DNA of 64,000 nt from Colwellia sp. 1_MG-2023 (GCF_030546755.1 NZ_JAUOPE010000001.1:186001-250000); one strand, 5' to 3'. Counted from the first letter of the stretch, positions 19,096-29,354 are shown. Translations and numbers: made by a program. Notes: generated by a model from the letters alone, not told the origin.

Positions 19096-19995
19096 TTAAA
19101 AATAACCTTCCATTTTTTTCTTTTCCATCGAACCTGCTGAGTCATGGTCAATTACACGTCCTTGACGCTCAGAGGTTTTGGTTAACAACATTTCTTGAAT
19201 AATTTCAGGTAAAGTCGTGGCATCAGATTCAACGGCTCCGGTTAACGGATAACAACCTAATGTTCTAAAGCGAACATTTTTCATCATCACTTCTTCACCC
19301 TCTTCAATCGGCATACGATCATCATCAACCATGATCAAGGTGCCGTCACGTTCAACAACAGGACGTTTTTCAGAAAGGTATAACGGAACAATTTTAATAT
19401 TTTCTAAATATATATATTGCCAAATATCTAATTCAGTCCAGTTTGATAATGGGAAAACGCGAATACTTTCACCTTTATTTACTTTACCGTTATAAACATT
19501 CCACAACTCTGGACGTTGGCTTTTAGGGTCCCAACGATGATTTTTATCGCGAAATGAATATACGCGTTCTTTAGCACGTGATTTTTCTTCATCACGACGA
19601 GCGCCACCAAATGAAGCATCGAAACCATATTTGTCTAACGCTTGTTTTAAGCCTTGAGTTTTCATGATATCGGTATGTTTAGCACTACCATGCACAAATG
19701 GGCTGATATTCATGGCAAGACCTTCAGGGTTTTTATGCACTAATAGCTCAAAACCGTACTCTTTTGCCATTTGATCACGAAATTCAATCATTTCTTTGAA
19801 TTTCCACGTGGTATCAACATGCAATAACGGAAAAGGTATTTTTCCTGGTGCAAACGCTTTTCGGGCAAGGTGAAGTAAAACAGCAGAGTCTTTACCGACA
19901 GAATAAAGCATCACTGGGTTATCAAACTCAGCAGCAACTTCGCGCATTATGTGGATAGATTCAGCTTCTAACTTTTGTAAATGAGTTAAATTCAT
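19096..19995 (-). CDS. cysD: Sulfate adenylyltransferase subunit 2 CysD
   Basis: A 299-residue catalytic subunit of ATP sulfurylase (PAPS reductase-like adenine nucleotide alpha hydrolase fold). Seen: the PP-loop [18 protein letters not shown], the [16 protein letters not shown] motif, and the conserved C-terminal [19 protein letters not shown]. Length agrees with E. coli CysD (302). It is first in the minus-strand operon cysD-cysN-permease-cysC. Its promoter must lie in 19996-20145, beside the second MITE copy. Confidence 0.96.
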   Translation of the reverse strand: MNLTHLQKLEAESIHIMREVAAEFDNPVMLYSVGKDSAVLLHLARKAFAPGKIPFPLLHVDTTWKFKEMIEFRDQMAKEYGFELLVHKNPEGLAMNISPFVHGSAKHTDIMKTQGLKQALDKYGFDASFGGARRDEEKSRAKERVYSFRDKNHRWDPKSQRPELWNVYNGKVNKGESIRVFPLSNWTELDIWQYIYLENIKIVPLYLSEKRPVVERDGTLIMVDDDRMPIEEGEEVMMKNVRFRTLGCYPLTGAVESDATTLPEIIQEMLLTKTSERQGRVIDHDSAGSMEKKKMEGYF

Positions 19996-20146
19996 TGGCT
20001 TCTTAACGTTAAATCCCTATTAAATATGCCATGAATTTTGACATAATAACCTAGTACAATCCAATATAAGAAAGAAATTTAATAGATAAAAAATGAATAT
20101 CAAAACCATTCATACAATTATTTGGTATTAAGTCATGAATTATTTA

Positions 20147-20410
20147 GGGCGTGTTGATCTTTCGCGATGATTTTTGCAACAGTTTGTTTGGTATTTATAC
20201 AAAGCATTGCGAATGATATGTGGTTATTCCACCTCAATGAGCAAAAATGTAGTAGAAATGACAAACAAACGTTGCCCGAAGGGTTCAATTAAAAGCCATT
20301 TTTTATTCGTTGTTCGCTATTTACATGCAACAACCATGCTACTTAACTCACGCCTTGAATAAATGTCTTTTATTTTGAACAAAATTTAACCTCGAAAGAT
20401 CAACACGCCC
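20147..20410 (+). mobile_element. MITE-like element, full copy 2 (264 bp), inserted in pgi 3' end
   Basis: Same element as at 9488-9752, same orientation, starting GGGCGTGTTGATCTTTCG and ending CGAAAGATCAACACGCCC, flanked by TA at 20145-20146 and 20411-20412. The terminal repeats are more perfect here than in copy 1. The right end lies inside the pgi reading frame: the last three codons (Arg-Ala-Cys) and the TGA of pgi come from the element. No transposase gene is inside. Confidence 0.87.
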
Positions 20411-22055
20411 TAGTTTGATTGAACTTAGCAATGAGTGCCAATGATGACGTAGATAATAAATCGCTATGCTCGCCATTCATTACTTTCAATACTTGATTAC
20501 CTAACTGTTTGCCTAATTCAACGCCCCACTGATCAAAAGAATTAAGCTGCCACAAAGCGCCTTGAACAAATATTTTATGTTCATATAAAGCTAACAAGGC
20601 ACCAAATGACTGAGGCGTGACACTATTTAAAAGCAAGGTATTACTTGGTGTATTCCCTTTCATGGTTTTATGCGGGGCTAAGTTGTTAATATCTGCTGGG
20701 GACAAACCAGCAGCTGATAACTCGTCTTTTACTTGAGATAAGGTTTTCCCTTGCATCAACGCTTCACTTTGCGCAAAACAATTGGCGACTAACACTTGAT
20801 GATGTGCTTTAAGTTGGCTAGTGCCATTAAGCGCGATGATAAAATCGGTTGGGACAATATCATCACTTTGATGCATTAACTGCATAAAAGCATGTTGACC
20901 ATTAGTACCTTCTTGACCAAATACAATTGGCGCTGTATCCCAAGTAAGTTTTTCACCCGACAAGGCTACAGATTTACCGTTACTCTCCATATCTGTTTGC
21001 TGTAAATAACCGGGTAACGCACGTAAGGCATGATCATAAGGCAAAATAGCTAAACTAGAATACGCTAAACCGTTACGGTTCCATATGCCTAAAAGCGCTA
21101 ATAAAACGGGCATATTTTGTTCAAAAGGGGCGGATTTAAAATGCTCATCCATTTCGCCAGCCCCTGCTTTTAATTGCGAAAAGCCTTGGTTTCCAATCGC
21201 TAATGCCAAGGGTAAACCAACCGCAGACCATAATGAAAATCGACCGCCAACCCAATCCCACATAGGTAAAATATGTTGCCTTGAAATACCGAACGAGATC
21301 ACCGCATTAATATTAGTACTAATAGCAAACCATTGTTTTTCGATAATATCTTGATTGTCAGAGGCCGACAGCATCCAATTTTTTATCGCAGTAGCATTGA
21401 GTAACGTTTCTTGAGTGGTAAACGTTTTTGATATCACCACAACTAATGTGGTTTCAGCGGGAAGCAAGTTAATTTTTTCGTCAACTGCTCCGCCATCAAC
21501 ATTCGCTAACACATGAACATTTAATCCGGTACTATGATAGGGTTTTAGTGCTGTAAGCGCGACTTTTATACCGTAATAAGAGCCACCAATACCAATCGCT
21601 AAAACGTCAGTGAATTTTTCTCCAGATGCTGAAACTAGCTTACCTGAGCAAACATTATCGACAATTTCAGCCATTTGATTTTCAGTATCAATTACTTCTT
21701 GTGCTTTTTCTTTTAATACTGAATGTTTTAAGGAATCAGGCGCTCTTAATGCCGTATGTAAAACCGCACGATTTTCTGTTTCATTTATCTTTTCACCTGA
21801 AAACATATCGTTAATCGTGTCAGATAAATGGCAATGTTCTGCCCACTGGACCAAAGCAGACAATTCATCATCGTTGATATTTTGTTTTGAATAATCAAGA
21901 AAAATGTCACCAACAGTGACTGAAAGCTTATCTGCACGATTAGTATCGGTGAATAAACTCAATATCGATCGGTTTTTCACTTTATCTGCTAGCAGACAGA
22001 TATCATTTAAATCTTGAAACACACATATATCCTTATTTAAACCATGATAATTCAA
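20400..22055 (-). CDS. pgi: Glucose-6-phosphate isomerase, C-terminus rewritten by MITE
   Basis: A 551-residue phosphoglucose isomerase (glucose 6-phosphate to fructose 6-phosphate). Signatures: DWVGGRFSLWSAVGLP, GIGGSYYGIKVAL, and SGEKINETENRAVLHTALR. Alignment by eye with E. coli Pgi (549 residues) supports the N-terminus at the TTG at 22055, although no good ribosome site is visible. The C-terminus reads LIAKFNQT then RAC, where the last codons and the stop belong to the MITE at 20147-20410. The E. coli counterpart ends LINRYKAWRG, so only a few terminal residues were replaced and activity is probably kept. Confidence 0.94.
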   Translation of the reverse strand: MNYHGLNKDICVFQDLNDICLLADKVKNRSILSLFTDTNRADKLSVTVGDIFLDYSKQNINDDELSALVQWAEHCHLSDTINDMFSGEKINETENRAVLHTALRAPDSLKHSVLKEKAQEVIDTENQMAEIVDNVCSGKLVSASGEKFTDVLAIGIGGSYYGIKVALTALKPYHSTGLNVHVLANVDGGAVDEKINLLPAETTLVVVISKTFTTQETLLNATAIKNWMLSASDNQDIIEKQWFAISTNINAVISFGISRQHILPMWDWVGGRFSLWSAVGLPLALAIGNQGFSQLKAGAGEMDEHFKSAPFEQNMPVLLALLGIWNRNGLAYSSLAILPYDHALRALPGYLQQTDMESNGKSVALSGEKLTWDTAPIVFGQEGTNGQHAFMQLMHQSDDIVPTDFIIALNGTSQLKAHHQVLVANCFAQSEALMQGKTLSQVKDELSAAGLSPADINNLAPHKTMKGNTPSNTLLLNSVTPQSFGALLALYEHKIFVQGALWQLNSFDQWGVELGKQLGNQVLKVMNGEHSDLLSTSSLALIAKFNQTRAC

Positions 22056-22211
22056 CGATTTTTAACAGACACTCAAATGACAATCGTTCATTTTAGTGAC
22101 GACCATTGCAATTATTTGAAGTAGCACATTGCTGAGGTATTAATGCTCAAATTCATACAAACATTAACACCTCAATACTCTTAATACGTTTAATATAAAC
22201 GAGATAAAAGC

Positions 22212-23120
22212 TTATTTTAACAACTCAATTAAGTGTTGTTTAAAGTCATCAGCAAGTTCTGGATGTCTTAAACCATATTCAACATTCGCATTCATATAAC
22301 CAAGTTTAGAACCACAATCATGCGATTTACCTGTCATATGAAACGCTTCAACGGTTTCTTTTTCCATCAGCATGGCAATAGCATCAGTTAACTGAATTTC
22401 ATCACCCGCTCCAGGAGGAGTTAATTTAAGTAAATCCCAAATTTTTTCAGATAAGACATAACGACCAACAACCGCTAAGTTTGAAGGCGCACTTTCTACC
22501 GGCGGCTTTTCAACGATTGCTGTCATGGTTTTCGACTCACCAGGCGCTAACTCATAGCCACCACAATCAACAACACCATAGCTGCTGACTTTCTCCATAG
22601 GTACTGGCTCAACCATAATCTGGCTATAATTACCCACTTCTTTATAACGGGTAAGCATGGCAGAAAGGTTTTCTGTTTTTAAATCGGCATGAGCATCATC
22701 AAGAATAACATCAGGAAGTACAACGGCAAAAGGCTCGTTGCCAATAATAGGACGTGCTTTTAATACCGCATGCCCTAAGCCTTTCGCTTCGCCTTGGCGC
22801 ACATGTAAAATAGTGACATCTTTTGGACAAATCGCTTGAATTTCATCTAATAATTGACGTTTAACACGCTTTTCAAGCGTGGTTTCTAATTCAAATGATT
22901 TATCAAAATGGTTTTCAATGGCATTTTTAGATGAATGAGTCACTAAAACAATTTCTTTAATACCCGCGTCAATACATTCATTAACAATATATTGAATTAA
23001 TGGCTTATCGACAATTGGCAACATTTCCTTTGGAATAGCCTTTGTTGCCGGTAACATTCTCGTGCCAAGTCCCGCTACCGGGATCACTGCTTTGGTAATT
23101 CTTTTATCCATATTGTCCAT
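22212..23120 (-). CDS. galU: UTP-glucose-1-phosphate uridylyltransferase GalU
   Basis: A 302-residue nucleotidyltransferase making UDP-glucose. The opening [20 protein letters not shown] with [17 protein letters not shown] is the GalU signature, and the [20 protein letters not shown] region binds sugar phosphate. Two ATG starts (23120 and 23111) are possible. It lies between pgi and the POT transporter in its own minus-strand unit. UDP-glucose feeds galE and the polysaccharide locus. Confidence 0.96.
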   Translation of the reverse strand: MDNMDKRITKAVIPVAGLGTRMLPATKAIPKEMLPIVDKPLIQYIVNECIDAGIKEIVLVTHSSKNAIENHFDKSFELETTLEKRVKRQLLDEIQAICPKDVTILHVRQGEAKGLGHAVLKARPIIGNEPFAVVLPDVILDDAHADLKTENLSAMLTRYKEVGNYSQIMVEPVPMEKVSSYGVVDCGGYELAPGESKTMTAIVEKPPVESAPSNLAVVGRYVLSEKIWDLLKLTPPGAGDEIQLTDAIAMLMEKETVEAFHMTGKSHDCGSKLGYMNANVEYGLRHPELADDFKQHLIELLK

Positions 23121-23406
23121 CTTTATATAATAAATTTATGTTAGCTTAGTTAAATATTACTATTAATTAACAATTAAACTCCAGTTTAATGTTGTTTTTT
23201 CAGAATTTAATCCATTTTTAAACGAATTATTCCGCGTAAAACATCAGATAACTGCGCGATTAACTTGCGCTTAATGGCTATCAAAGGTATAAATGCCGCT
23301 GATTTATTATAAAAAGCGTCGACATCGCCACGTTTAATTAAACCATTAAACAACCACACTAATAATAAAAATAGATGTACGTCGCCCCTTACGAAGGAAA
23401 TTATAT

Positions 23407-24951
23407 ATGACAACGCAAACTGACCATTCATTCTTTGGTCATCCTAAAGGCCTGCAAACTTTATTTATCACAGAAATGTGGGAACGTATGAGTTATTACG
23501 GCATGCGCATGCTACTTGTACTTTTTATGACGGCTACATTACAAGAAGGTGGTTTAGGCTTAACCGTCGCTTCAGCAGCTGCCATTTATGGTTTATATAC
23601 CGGTAGTGTTTATTTTATGGGGTTACCTGGCGGTTGGATTTCAGACCGTTTACTCGGTGGACAAAAATCTGTTTGGTACGGCGCTATTATCATTATGATC
23701 GGCCATATCATTTTAGCGATCCCAAGCGAAGATACTTTCTTTATCGGTTTAATCGTTGTTATTTTAGGTACCGGTTTACTTAAACCAAATATTGGCGCTA
23801 TGGTAGGTCAATTATATGCAGATAAAGATGTTCGTCGTGATAGTGGTTATGCCATTTATTATATGGGTATTAATATTGGCTCAGTCATTGGTTACGGTGT
23901 TTGTGGTTACCTAATGGAAAATGTCGGTTGGCACTGGGCATTTGGTGCAGCTGCAGTTGGTATGGCATTAGGTTTAATTCAATATAAAATTACTACCCCT
24001 AAACTTGCCGGCGTAGGTGAACACCCTGTTTATCCAATGTCAGAAAAAGCACAGAAAACGAGTTGGTCAATCATTACCGCTGTTTTAGTAGGCATCGCGA
24101 TTGTTACCGCCTTAGTTTTTAATGGCACTATTTCGATTAATCCTGTTGCTGTCGCTCAAAATGTTGCGATTGCCTTTTCACTTATTTTTGTCATCTATTA
24201 CGCCGTTATTTATTTTTTCAGTAATTTAACCGGTAATGAAAAGAAAAGACTGTGGGCGTTATTACTTATCTGTATAGCTTCTGCCTGTTTTTGGTCTGGC
24301 TTTGAGCAAGCAGGTTCTTCTATGAACTTATTCGCTCGTGATTATACTGACCGCTTAGTGGGTTCATTTGAAGTGCCAACTGGTTGGTTTCAATCATTAA
24401 ACTCAGTATTTATCGTCCTATTATCTCCTTTCTTTGCTGCATTATGGATTAACTTAGGTAAAAGATGGGTTAGCCCTTCTTACGGAATTAAATGTGCCTT
24501 TGGTTTAATTGTTATGGCAAGTGGCTTTATTGTTATGTTTTTTGCTGCACAATACGCCGCTTCGGGCATGAAAGTAGCACCTTATTGGTTAGTTGCTACT
24601 TACTTTTTACACACAGTTGGTGAATTATGTTTAAGTCCTGTAGCACTTAGTGCGGTAAGTAAACTTTCTCCGAAACGATTTGCTGGTCAAATGATGGGAA
24701 TTTTCGTATTAACCTACTCAATTGGTAACATCATTTCTGGTTTATTAGCTGGTAACTACGATCCAAATAACGTAGAGCAAATTCCTTCGCTTTATATTCA
24801 AATTAGTTTATTTAGTATTGGCATCGGTATCGTAATGTTATTAATTGGTTTGAAATCAAGATTTTGGGAAAGTTTGGCTGCTGATGATGAAGAGCCTACA
24901 GCTGAAGATGCAAAAGCGAATAATGAAAAATCGGCGACAACCGTTGCTTAA
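23407..24951 (+). CDS. POT-family proton-dependent oligopeptide transporter
   Basis: A 514-residue major-facilitator protein of the POT/PTR2 group that takes up di- and tripeptides with protons. The family motif is seen as EMWERMSYYGMR (an ExxER..YYG motif) at about residues 19-30, and the PTR2 region GLLKPNIGAMVGQLY follows. There are about 12-14 hydrophobic segments and an acidic, Ala-rich C-terminal tail. AAGGAAA lies 7 bp before the ATG. Marine Alteromonadales often carry several such transporters for protein degradation products. A terminator follows at 24985. Confidence 0.92.
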   Translation: MTTQTDHSFFGHPKGLQTLFITEMWERMSYYGMRMLLVLFMTATLQEGGLGLTVASAAAIYGLYTGSVYFMGLPGGWISDRLLGGQKSVWYGAIIIMIGHIILAIPSEDTFFIGLIVVILGTGLLKPNIGAMVGQLYADKDVRRDSGYAIYYMGINIGSVIGYGVCGYLMENVGWHWAFGAAAVGMALGLIQYKITTPKLAGVGEHPVYPMSEKAQKTSWSIITAVLVGIAIVTALVFNGTISINPVAVAQNVAIAFSLIFVIYYAVIYFFSNLTGNEKKRLWALLLICIASACFWSGFEQAGSSMNLFARDYTDRLVGSFEVPTGWFQSLNSVFIVLLSPFFAALWINLGKRWVSPSYGIKCAFGLIVMASGFIVMFFAAQYAASGMKVAPYWLVATYFLHTVGELCLSPVALSAVSKLSPKRFAGQMMGIFVLTYSIGNIISGLLAGNYDPNNVEQIPSLYIQISLFSIGIGIVMLLIGLKSRFWESLAADDEEPTAEDAKANNEKSATTVA

Positions 24952-24984
24952 TCAACATTAACAACATTCGTTTTCATTAATATC

Positions 24985-25017
24985 AAAATAGCCAACAACT
25001 ACGTTGGCTATTTTTTT
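24985..25017 (+). terminator. Terminator after the POT transporter gene
   Basis: The stem AAAATAGCCAAC / GTTGGCTATTTT with a 6-nt loop, followed by a run of seven T. A typical intrinsic terminator 34 bp past the stop codon. Confidence 0.9.
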
Positions 25018-25077
25018 CTTTCACTTTCTTGCGTCCCCGTTTATTGTTAAGCCACCAAATCAAATAATACACTTGTC

Positions 25078-25686
25078 ATGACTACCTCTACTTCGCTTTC
25101 TAGAAATGAAATTAGGCAATTAATTCGTCAAAAACGTCAATCGTTAGATGAAAGCTCCCAACAGCAACAATCACAGCTTTTAGCAAAAAGTTTAAAGAAT
25201 CACCCGAAAGTGCTAACGGCAAAGTCAATAGCCATCTACTTAACTAATGATGGAGAATTAAATACACATGACTTTATTAACGAGTGTTGGGATCAGAAAA
25301 TAAAAACCTATTTGCCGGTGTTACACCCTTTTAGCAAAGGACATTTATTGTTTTTACACTACCATGCTCAAACGGCGATGATACGCAATAAATACCATAT
25401 TTTAGAGCCGAAATTAAATGTTCAAGATGTGTTACCAATGGAGCAGCTCGATATTATTTTCACCCCGCTAGTGGCTTTTGATAATACTGGAGCAAGGCTA
25501 GGAATGGGCGGTGGATACTATGATAGAACACTCAATAAATGGTACACGCAAAAAGAGCAAACAGCTAAACCCTACCCCATTGGTTTAGCGCATGACTTTC
25601 AACAAGTGGATAAAGTTCCGAGCGAACATTGGGATATTCCCATTCCTGAAATTATCACGCCTAACCAGCACTTTAAGTTTTATTAA
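25078..25686 (+). CDS. fau: 5-formyltetrahydrofolate cyclo-ligase
   Basis: A 202-residue enzyme (YgfA/Fau, MTHFS) that converts 5-formyl-THF to 5,10-methenyl-THF with ATP. Seen: an N-terminal RQLIRQKRQSLDE helix, the substrate region VAFDNTGARLGMGGGYYDRTL with the glycine-rich ATP loop, and PIGLAHDFQQV. Length fits the family. In many gammaproteobacteria 6S RNA precedes this gene, but the 126-bp gap here is too short for it. The gene is followed by rpiA and serA on the same strand. Confidence 0.93.
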   Translation: MTTSTSLSRNEIRQLIRQKRQSLDESSQQQQSQLLAKSLKNHPKVLTAKSIAIYLTNDGELNTHDFINECWDQKIKTYLPVLHPFSKGHLLFLHYHAQTAMIRNKYHILEPKLNVQDVLPMEQLDIIFTPLVAFDNTGARLGMGGGYYDRTLNKWYTQKEQTAKPYPIGLAHDFQQVDKVPSEHWDIPIPEIITPNQHFKFY

Positions 25687-25734
25687 ATTCATTATTACTT
25701 TTCCAAAGCCGGCATATATTCAGGCGTTATTGAC

Positions 25735-25743
25735 TGTTATAAT
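25735..25743 (+). promoter_or_regulatory. Extended -10 promoter of rpiA
   Basis: TGTTATAAT is a perfect extended -10 element (TG-n-TATAAT), with a predicted start near 25750 and an AGAGGAAC ribosome site before the ATG at 25771. No good -35 is seen, as is normal for extended -10 promoters. Confidence 0.55.
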
Positions 25744-25770
25744 GTCGGCAAAAATTAGAGGAACTTCTCA

Positions 25771-26427
25771 ATGACTCAAGATGAAATGAAAAAAGCTGCG
25801 GCGATCAAAGCACTAGAATTTGTACAAAAAGATTCTATCGTTGGTGTTGGAACAGGCTCAACCGTTAATCACTTTATCGATGCACTAGCAAAGATGAAAA
25901 ATGATATTGAAGGTGCAGTATCAAGCTCTGAAGAGTCAACTAAAAGATTGCAAGCCCATGGTATTGAAGTCTTTGATCTAAATAATGTAGATATCATTGA
26001 TGTTTACATTGATGGGGCTGATGAAATTACTAAGCATATGCATATGATCAAAGGTGGTGGTGCAGCACTTACTCGCGAAAAAATAGTGGCTGCGGTGGCC
26101 AAGTCTTTTATCTGTATTTGCGATCAATCTAAACAAGTTGAAGTGTTGGGCAAGTTTCCATTACCTGTTGAAGTGATCCCAATGGCAAGAAGTTATGTTG
26201 CCAGAGAGCTAGTAAAGCTTGGCGGCGATCCTGTTTATCGTCAAGGGGTGATCACTGATAACGGAAACGTCATTCTCGATGTGCATAACTTAGACATAAT
26301 CGATCCAATACGTTTAGAAAATGACATCAACGCCTTGGTAGGGGTTGTTACTAATGGTTTGTTCGCCGCTCGCGGTGCTGATGTTTTAATACTTGGCACG
26401 CCAGAAGGTGCAAAAATAGTAAAATAA
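25771..26427 (+). CDS. rpiA: Ribose-5-phosphate isomerase A
   Basis: A 218-residue enzyme interconverting ribose 5-phosphate and ribulose 5-phosphate in the pentose phosphate pathway. Motifs: [16 protein letters not shown] (phosphate loop), [10 protein letters not shown] with the catalytic Asp, [14 protein letters not shown], and the late EGAKIVK end. The length equals E. coli RpiA (219). It has its own extended -10 promoter and sits upstream of serA as in many gammaproteobacteria. Confidence 0.96.
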   Translation: MTQDEMKKAAAIKALEFVQKDSIVGVGTGSTVNHFIDALAKMKNDIEGAVSSSEESTKRLQAHGIEVFDLNNVDIIDVYIDGADEITKHMHMIKGGGAALTREKIVAAVAKSFICICDQSKQVEVLGKFPLPVEVIPMARSYVARELVKLGGDPVYRQGVITDNGNVILDVHNLDIIDPIRLENDINALVGVVTNGLFAARGADVLILGTPEGAKIVK

Positions 26428-26575
26428 CACTTTAGAGTTTATGCACTATATGTTAGTTTAACATTAGATTTAGGCATCTAGCCATCTATCTGTTTTTGTA
26501 AGCTGTTTTTAAAAGGTTGGGTTTACATTAACATTTTAATCGTTTCAGTAACTTTACCAAGAGTGATTATCGATC

Positions 26576-27805
26576 ATGAGTAATAAATCGTTAGCAAAAG
26601 AAAAAATTAAGATCTTATTATTAGAAGGTGTTCATCAAAGCGCTATAGAAGAGCTTAAATCTCAAGGATATAGCAACATTGAATATCTTAAAACGTCTTT
26701 AGCTGAAGAAGAATTGATTGAAAAAATTGCCTCTGTGCATTTTATTGGTATTCGCTCGCGCACCATGTTGAATGAAAACGTCCTTAAGCATGCGAAAAAA
26801 CTAGTGGCAATTGGTTGTTATTGTATCGGCACAAACCAAGTTGATACCAAAGCAGCGCAAAAATTAGGGATCCCTGTTTTTAATGCGCCTTTCTCAAACA
26901 CACGTTCAGTCGCAGAATTAGTAATTGGTGAATTATTACTCTTGTTACGTGGCATTCCTGAAAAAAGTGCGCAAGCGCATCGTGGTGTTTGGAATAAGTC
27001 GGCCGTAGGCTCAGTTGAAGCCAGAGGAAAAACTTTAGGTATTATTGGCTACGGCCATATAGGAATGCAACTAGGCATTCTTGCTGAAACCATAGGTATG
27101 AAAGTACGTTTTTATGACATTGAAACTAAATTACCTTTAGGAAATGCCAGCCAAGCTTCAACACTTAATGCCTTACTCGCAGAATCTGATGTAGTGAGTT
27201 TGCATGTGCCTGAAACACCGCAAACTCAAAATATGATGGCTACTGCACAATTTAATGCGATGAAAGATGGCGTGATATTTATCAACGCTTCACGTGGTAC
27301 TGTTGTTGATATTGATGCGTTATCACAAGCATTGACTGACAAAAAAGTTGCTGGTGCAGCCATTGATGTTTTCCCTGTAGAACCAAAAGGCAACGATGAA
27401 GAGTTTATTTCACCTTTACGTGAATTTGATAATGTAATTTTAACACCTCATATTGGTGGTAGCACAAAAGAAGCCCAAGAAAATATCGGCTTAGAAGTTG
27501 CCAGTAAATTAGCGAAATATTCAGACAATGGCTCTACATTATCGGCAGTAAATTTCCCGCAAGTGTCTTTACCTGGGCATACGGGTACCAGTCGTTTGCT
27601 ACATATTCATCGCAATCAACCCGGTATTTTAACCAAGATCAACCAAGCGTTTGCCGAGCATGATATAAATATTGCTGCACAATATCTGCAAACTGATGAT
27701 GAAATTGGTTACGTGGTTATTGATATTGAAACAGCGGATAGTAAAACGGCCCTTCGCGCATTAAAAGCCGTTGAAGGTACAATTAAAGCGAGAATCTTAC
27801 ATTAA
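26576..27805 (+). CDS. serA: D-3-phosphoglycerate dehydrogenase SerA
   Basis: A 409-residue first enzyme of serine synthesis (3-phosphoglycerate to 3-phosphohydroxypyruvate, NAD-linked). Seen: the NAD fold GKTLGIIGYGHIGMQLGILA, the catalytic Arg in FINASRGTVVDIDAL, a Glu-His pair (VEPKGND... LTPHIGGST) and a C-terminal ACT domain (about 335-409) that gives serine feedback inhibition, as in E. coli SerA (410). An intrinsic terminator follows at 27843. Confidence 0.96.
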   Translation: MSNKSLAKEKIKILLLEGVHQSAIEELKSQGYSNIEYLKTSLAEEELIEKIASVHFIGIRSRTMLNENVLKHAKKLVAIGCYCIGTNQVDTKAAQKLGIPVFNAPFSNTRSVAELVIGELLLLLRGIPEKSAQAHRGVWNKSAVGSVEARGKTLGIIGYGHIGMQLGILAETIGMKVRFYDIETKLPLGNASQASTLNALLAESDVVSLHVPETPQTQNMMATAQFNAMKDGVIFINASRGTVVDIDALSQALTDKKVAGAAIDVFPVEPKGNDEEFISPLREFDNVILTPHIGGSTKEAQENIGLEVASKLAKYSDNGSTLSAVNFPQVSLPGHTGTSRLLHIHRNQPGILTKINQAFAEHDINIAAQYLQTDDEIGYVVIDIETADSKTALRALKAVEGTIKARILH

Positions 27806-27842
27806 TAACTGTTTAGTTAATGTATAAAGCCCTAATAAAACG

Positions 27843-27873
27843 AAAGCCCAAATAGCGATATTTGGGCTTTTTA
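27843..27873 (+). terminator. Terminator after serA
   Basis: A 12-bp perfect stem AAAGCCCAAATA / TATTTGGGCTTT with loop GCGA and a T run. It is symmetric enough to act on convergent pgpA transcripts too. Confidence 0.9.
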
Positions 27874-27919
27874 TTATTTTATCTAAACATTGAGCTTATT
27901 ATTTAACAATAACAAACGC

Positions 27920-28381
27920 TTAAAAAATTAAATGCATACATGCCAGAGCAGCTAAGCCTGCGACGATATCATCAATCATAATGCCAAAGCCACCATGACA
28001 ATGTTTATCAAGCCAAGAAATCGGCCAAGGTTTAACGATGTCAAAAAAACGAAATAAAATGAAACCTACTAGCATTGTTTGCCATGTCAGCGGGATCAAG
28101 AACATGGTAATAAACAAACCGACAATTTCGTCCCAGACGATTGCCGGGTGATCATGAACGCCAGCCGCTTTCGCAGTATATCCACATAAATAAATACCGA
28201 CTATCGACATTGCAAGCACCAACACAACATATTGAATGACGGGCAATGAAGCACACAACATTAATAAAGGAATTGCCGCAACGGTGCCAAATGTACCGGG
28301 CGCTTTCGGCGCAAGACCGCTACCAAAACCTAAGGCAAGAAACTGAATAGGATCAGATAATTTAAATTTATGGGTTTTCAT
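27920..28381 (-). CDS. pgpA: Phosphatidylglycerophosphatase A
   Basis: A membrane enzyme (153 residues from ATG 28381) that removes phosphate from phosphatidylglycerophosphate to give phosphatidylglycerol. Seen: FGSGLAPKAPGTFGTVAAIP, the catalytic region VHDHPAIVWDEIVGLF, and the late GGFGIMIDDIVAGL, with hydrophobic segments between. The internal ATG (MKTHKFKLSDP) is chosen because it matches the family start. It overlaps thiL by 14 bp, as in the usual nusB-thiL-pgpA order. Confidence 0.93.
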   Translation of the reverse strand: MKTHKFKLSDPIQFLALGFGSGLAPKAPGTFGTVAAIPLLMLCASLPVIQYVVLVLAMSIVGIYLCGYTAKAAGVHDHPAIVWDEIVGLFITMFLIPLTWQTMLVGFILFRFFDIVKPWPISWLDKHCHGGFGIMIDDIVAGLAALACMHLIF

Positions 28382-29354
28382 GGGAATTTTCTTTCGTTGA
28401 AAAATGCTCAAACCCTTTAGCATTTATATGAGTCGCTTCACTATTAAGCGTTGTAGTTACCTTGCCTGTAGCATTTAATTGACCAATACAAGACACCTTT
28501 ACCCCTACATTAGCAAGTGCCGTTTCCATTCCTACTTTATTATCTGCAGAAACAGTAAATAACAATTCGTAATCATCGCCACCTTGTAACGCTAATTCTA
28601 TCGCCGCTTCATGCCCTAAGGTGTCTACAAGCTCATTTGATAGTGGTAAGTCTTCAAGCACGATATTAACACCCACATTAGAGGCTTTACGTATGTGCTC
28701 AAGATCAGACAATAAACCATCCGACAAATCAATCGCCGAAGAAGCATACTCACGCAGCGCTTGCCCTGCTAATACCCGTGGTTTAGGATAATTTAATCTT
28801 TGATAAGTTGCTGCTAATACATCGCTTGTCAGCTCAATGTTACCGTAATAATGCTTGATGGCTAAAGCGGCATCACCAATTTCACCTGTTACATATAACC
28901 AATCGCCAGCTTTGGCACCACTTCGGCTAATATGTTTGTCAAACGGAGTTACCCCTTGTGCAGTAACGGTTATACTTAACGGCCCTTGTGTGGTATCGCC
29001 CCCAACTAGCTGAACATTATAATATTCACACAGCTCAAACACGCCAGCGCAAAACTCACCAACCCAGGTTTCATCAATTTCAGGTAAGGTAATGGCAATG
29101 GATACCCATGATGGTTCAGCGCCCATAGCAGCAAGATCAGATAAATTAACCGCAATCGCTTTATGACCAATAGCACGAGGTTCAGTTTCGTGAGGAAAAT
29201 GTACTCCAGCAACTAAAGTGTCGGTAGTTACTGCAATATTCTGACGCTCTGCAGGCGTTAATAACGCACAGTCATCACCAATGCCAAGCACCACGTCTTT
29301 CCGATTGACCGCTTGTTCAGTAAAGTATTTTTTAATCAGTTCAAATTCTTTCAT
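28368..29354 (-). CDS. thiL: Thiamine-monophosphate kinase ThiL
   Basis: A 328-residue AIR-synthase-like kinase making thiamine diphosphate from thiamine monophosphate. Motifs: VLGIGDDCALL near residues 22-32 (metal and ATP), LSDLAAMGAEPSW, YNVQLVGGDTTQGP, SAIDLSDGLLSDLEHI and LQGGDDYELLFT. All are intact. Its stop overlaps pgpA. A hairpin terminator-like element lies between it and nusB. Confidence 0.95.
   Translation of the reverse strand: MKEFELIKKYFTEQAVNRKDVVLGIGDDCALLTPAERQNIAVTTDTLVAGVHFPHETEPRAIGHKAIAVNLSDLAAMGAEPSWVSIAITLPEIDETWVGEFCAGVFELCEYYNVQLVGGDTTQGPLSITVTAQGVTPFDKHISRSGAKAGDWLYVTGEIGDAALAIKHYYGNIELTSDVLAATYQRLNYPKPRVLAGQALREYASSAIDLSDGLLSDLEHIRKASNVGVNIVLEDLPLSNELVDTLGHEAAIELALQGGDDYELLFTVSADNKVGMETALANVGVKVSCIGQLNATGKVTTTLNSEATHINAKGFEHFSTKENSHENP

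Noticed and set aside
23207-23431. 74-codon minus-strand frame upstream of the POT transporter
   Set aside because: It overlaps the transporter start and promoter region, has no ribosome site and no recognisable domain.
24952-25077. Search for 6S RNA (ssrS) before fau
   Set aside because: The gap is only 126 bp and mostly taken by the terminator of the previous gene; a roughly 180-nt RNA does not fit.
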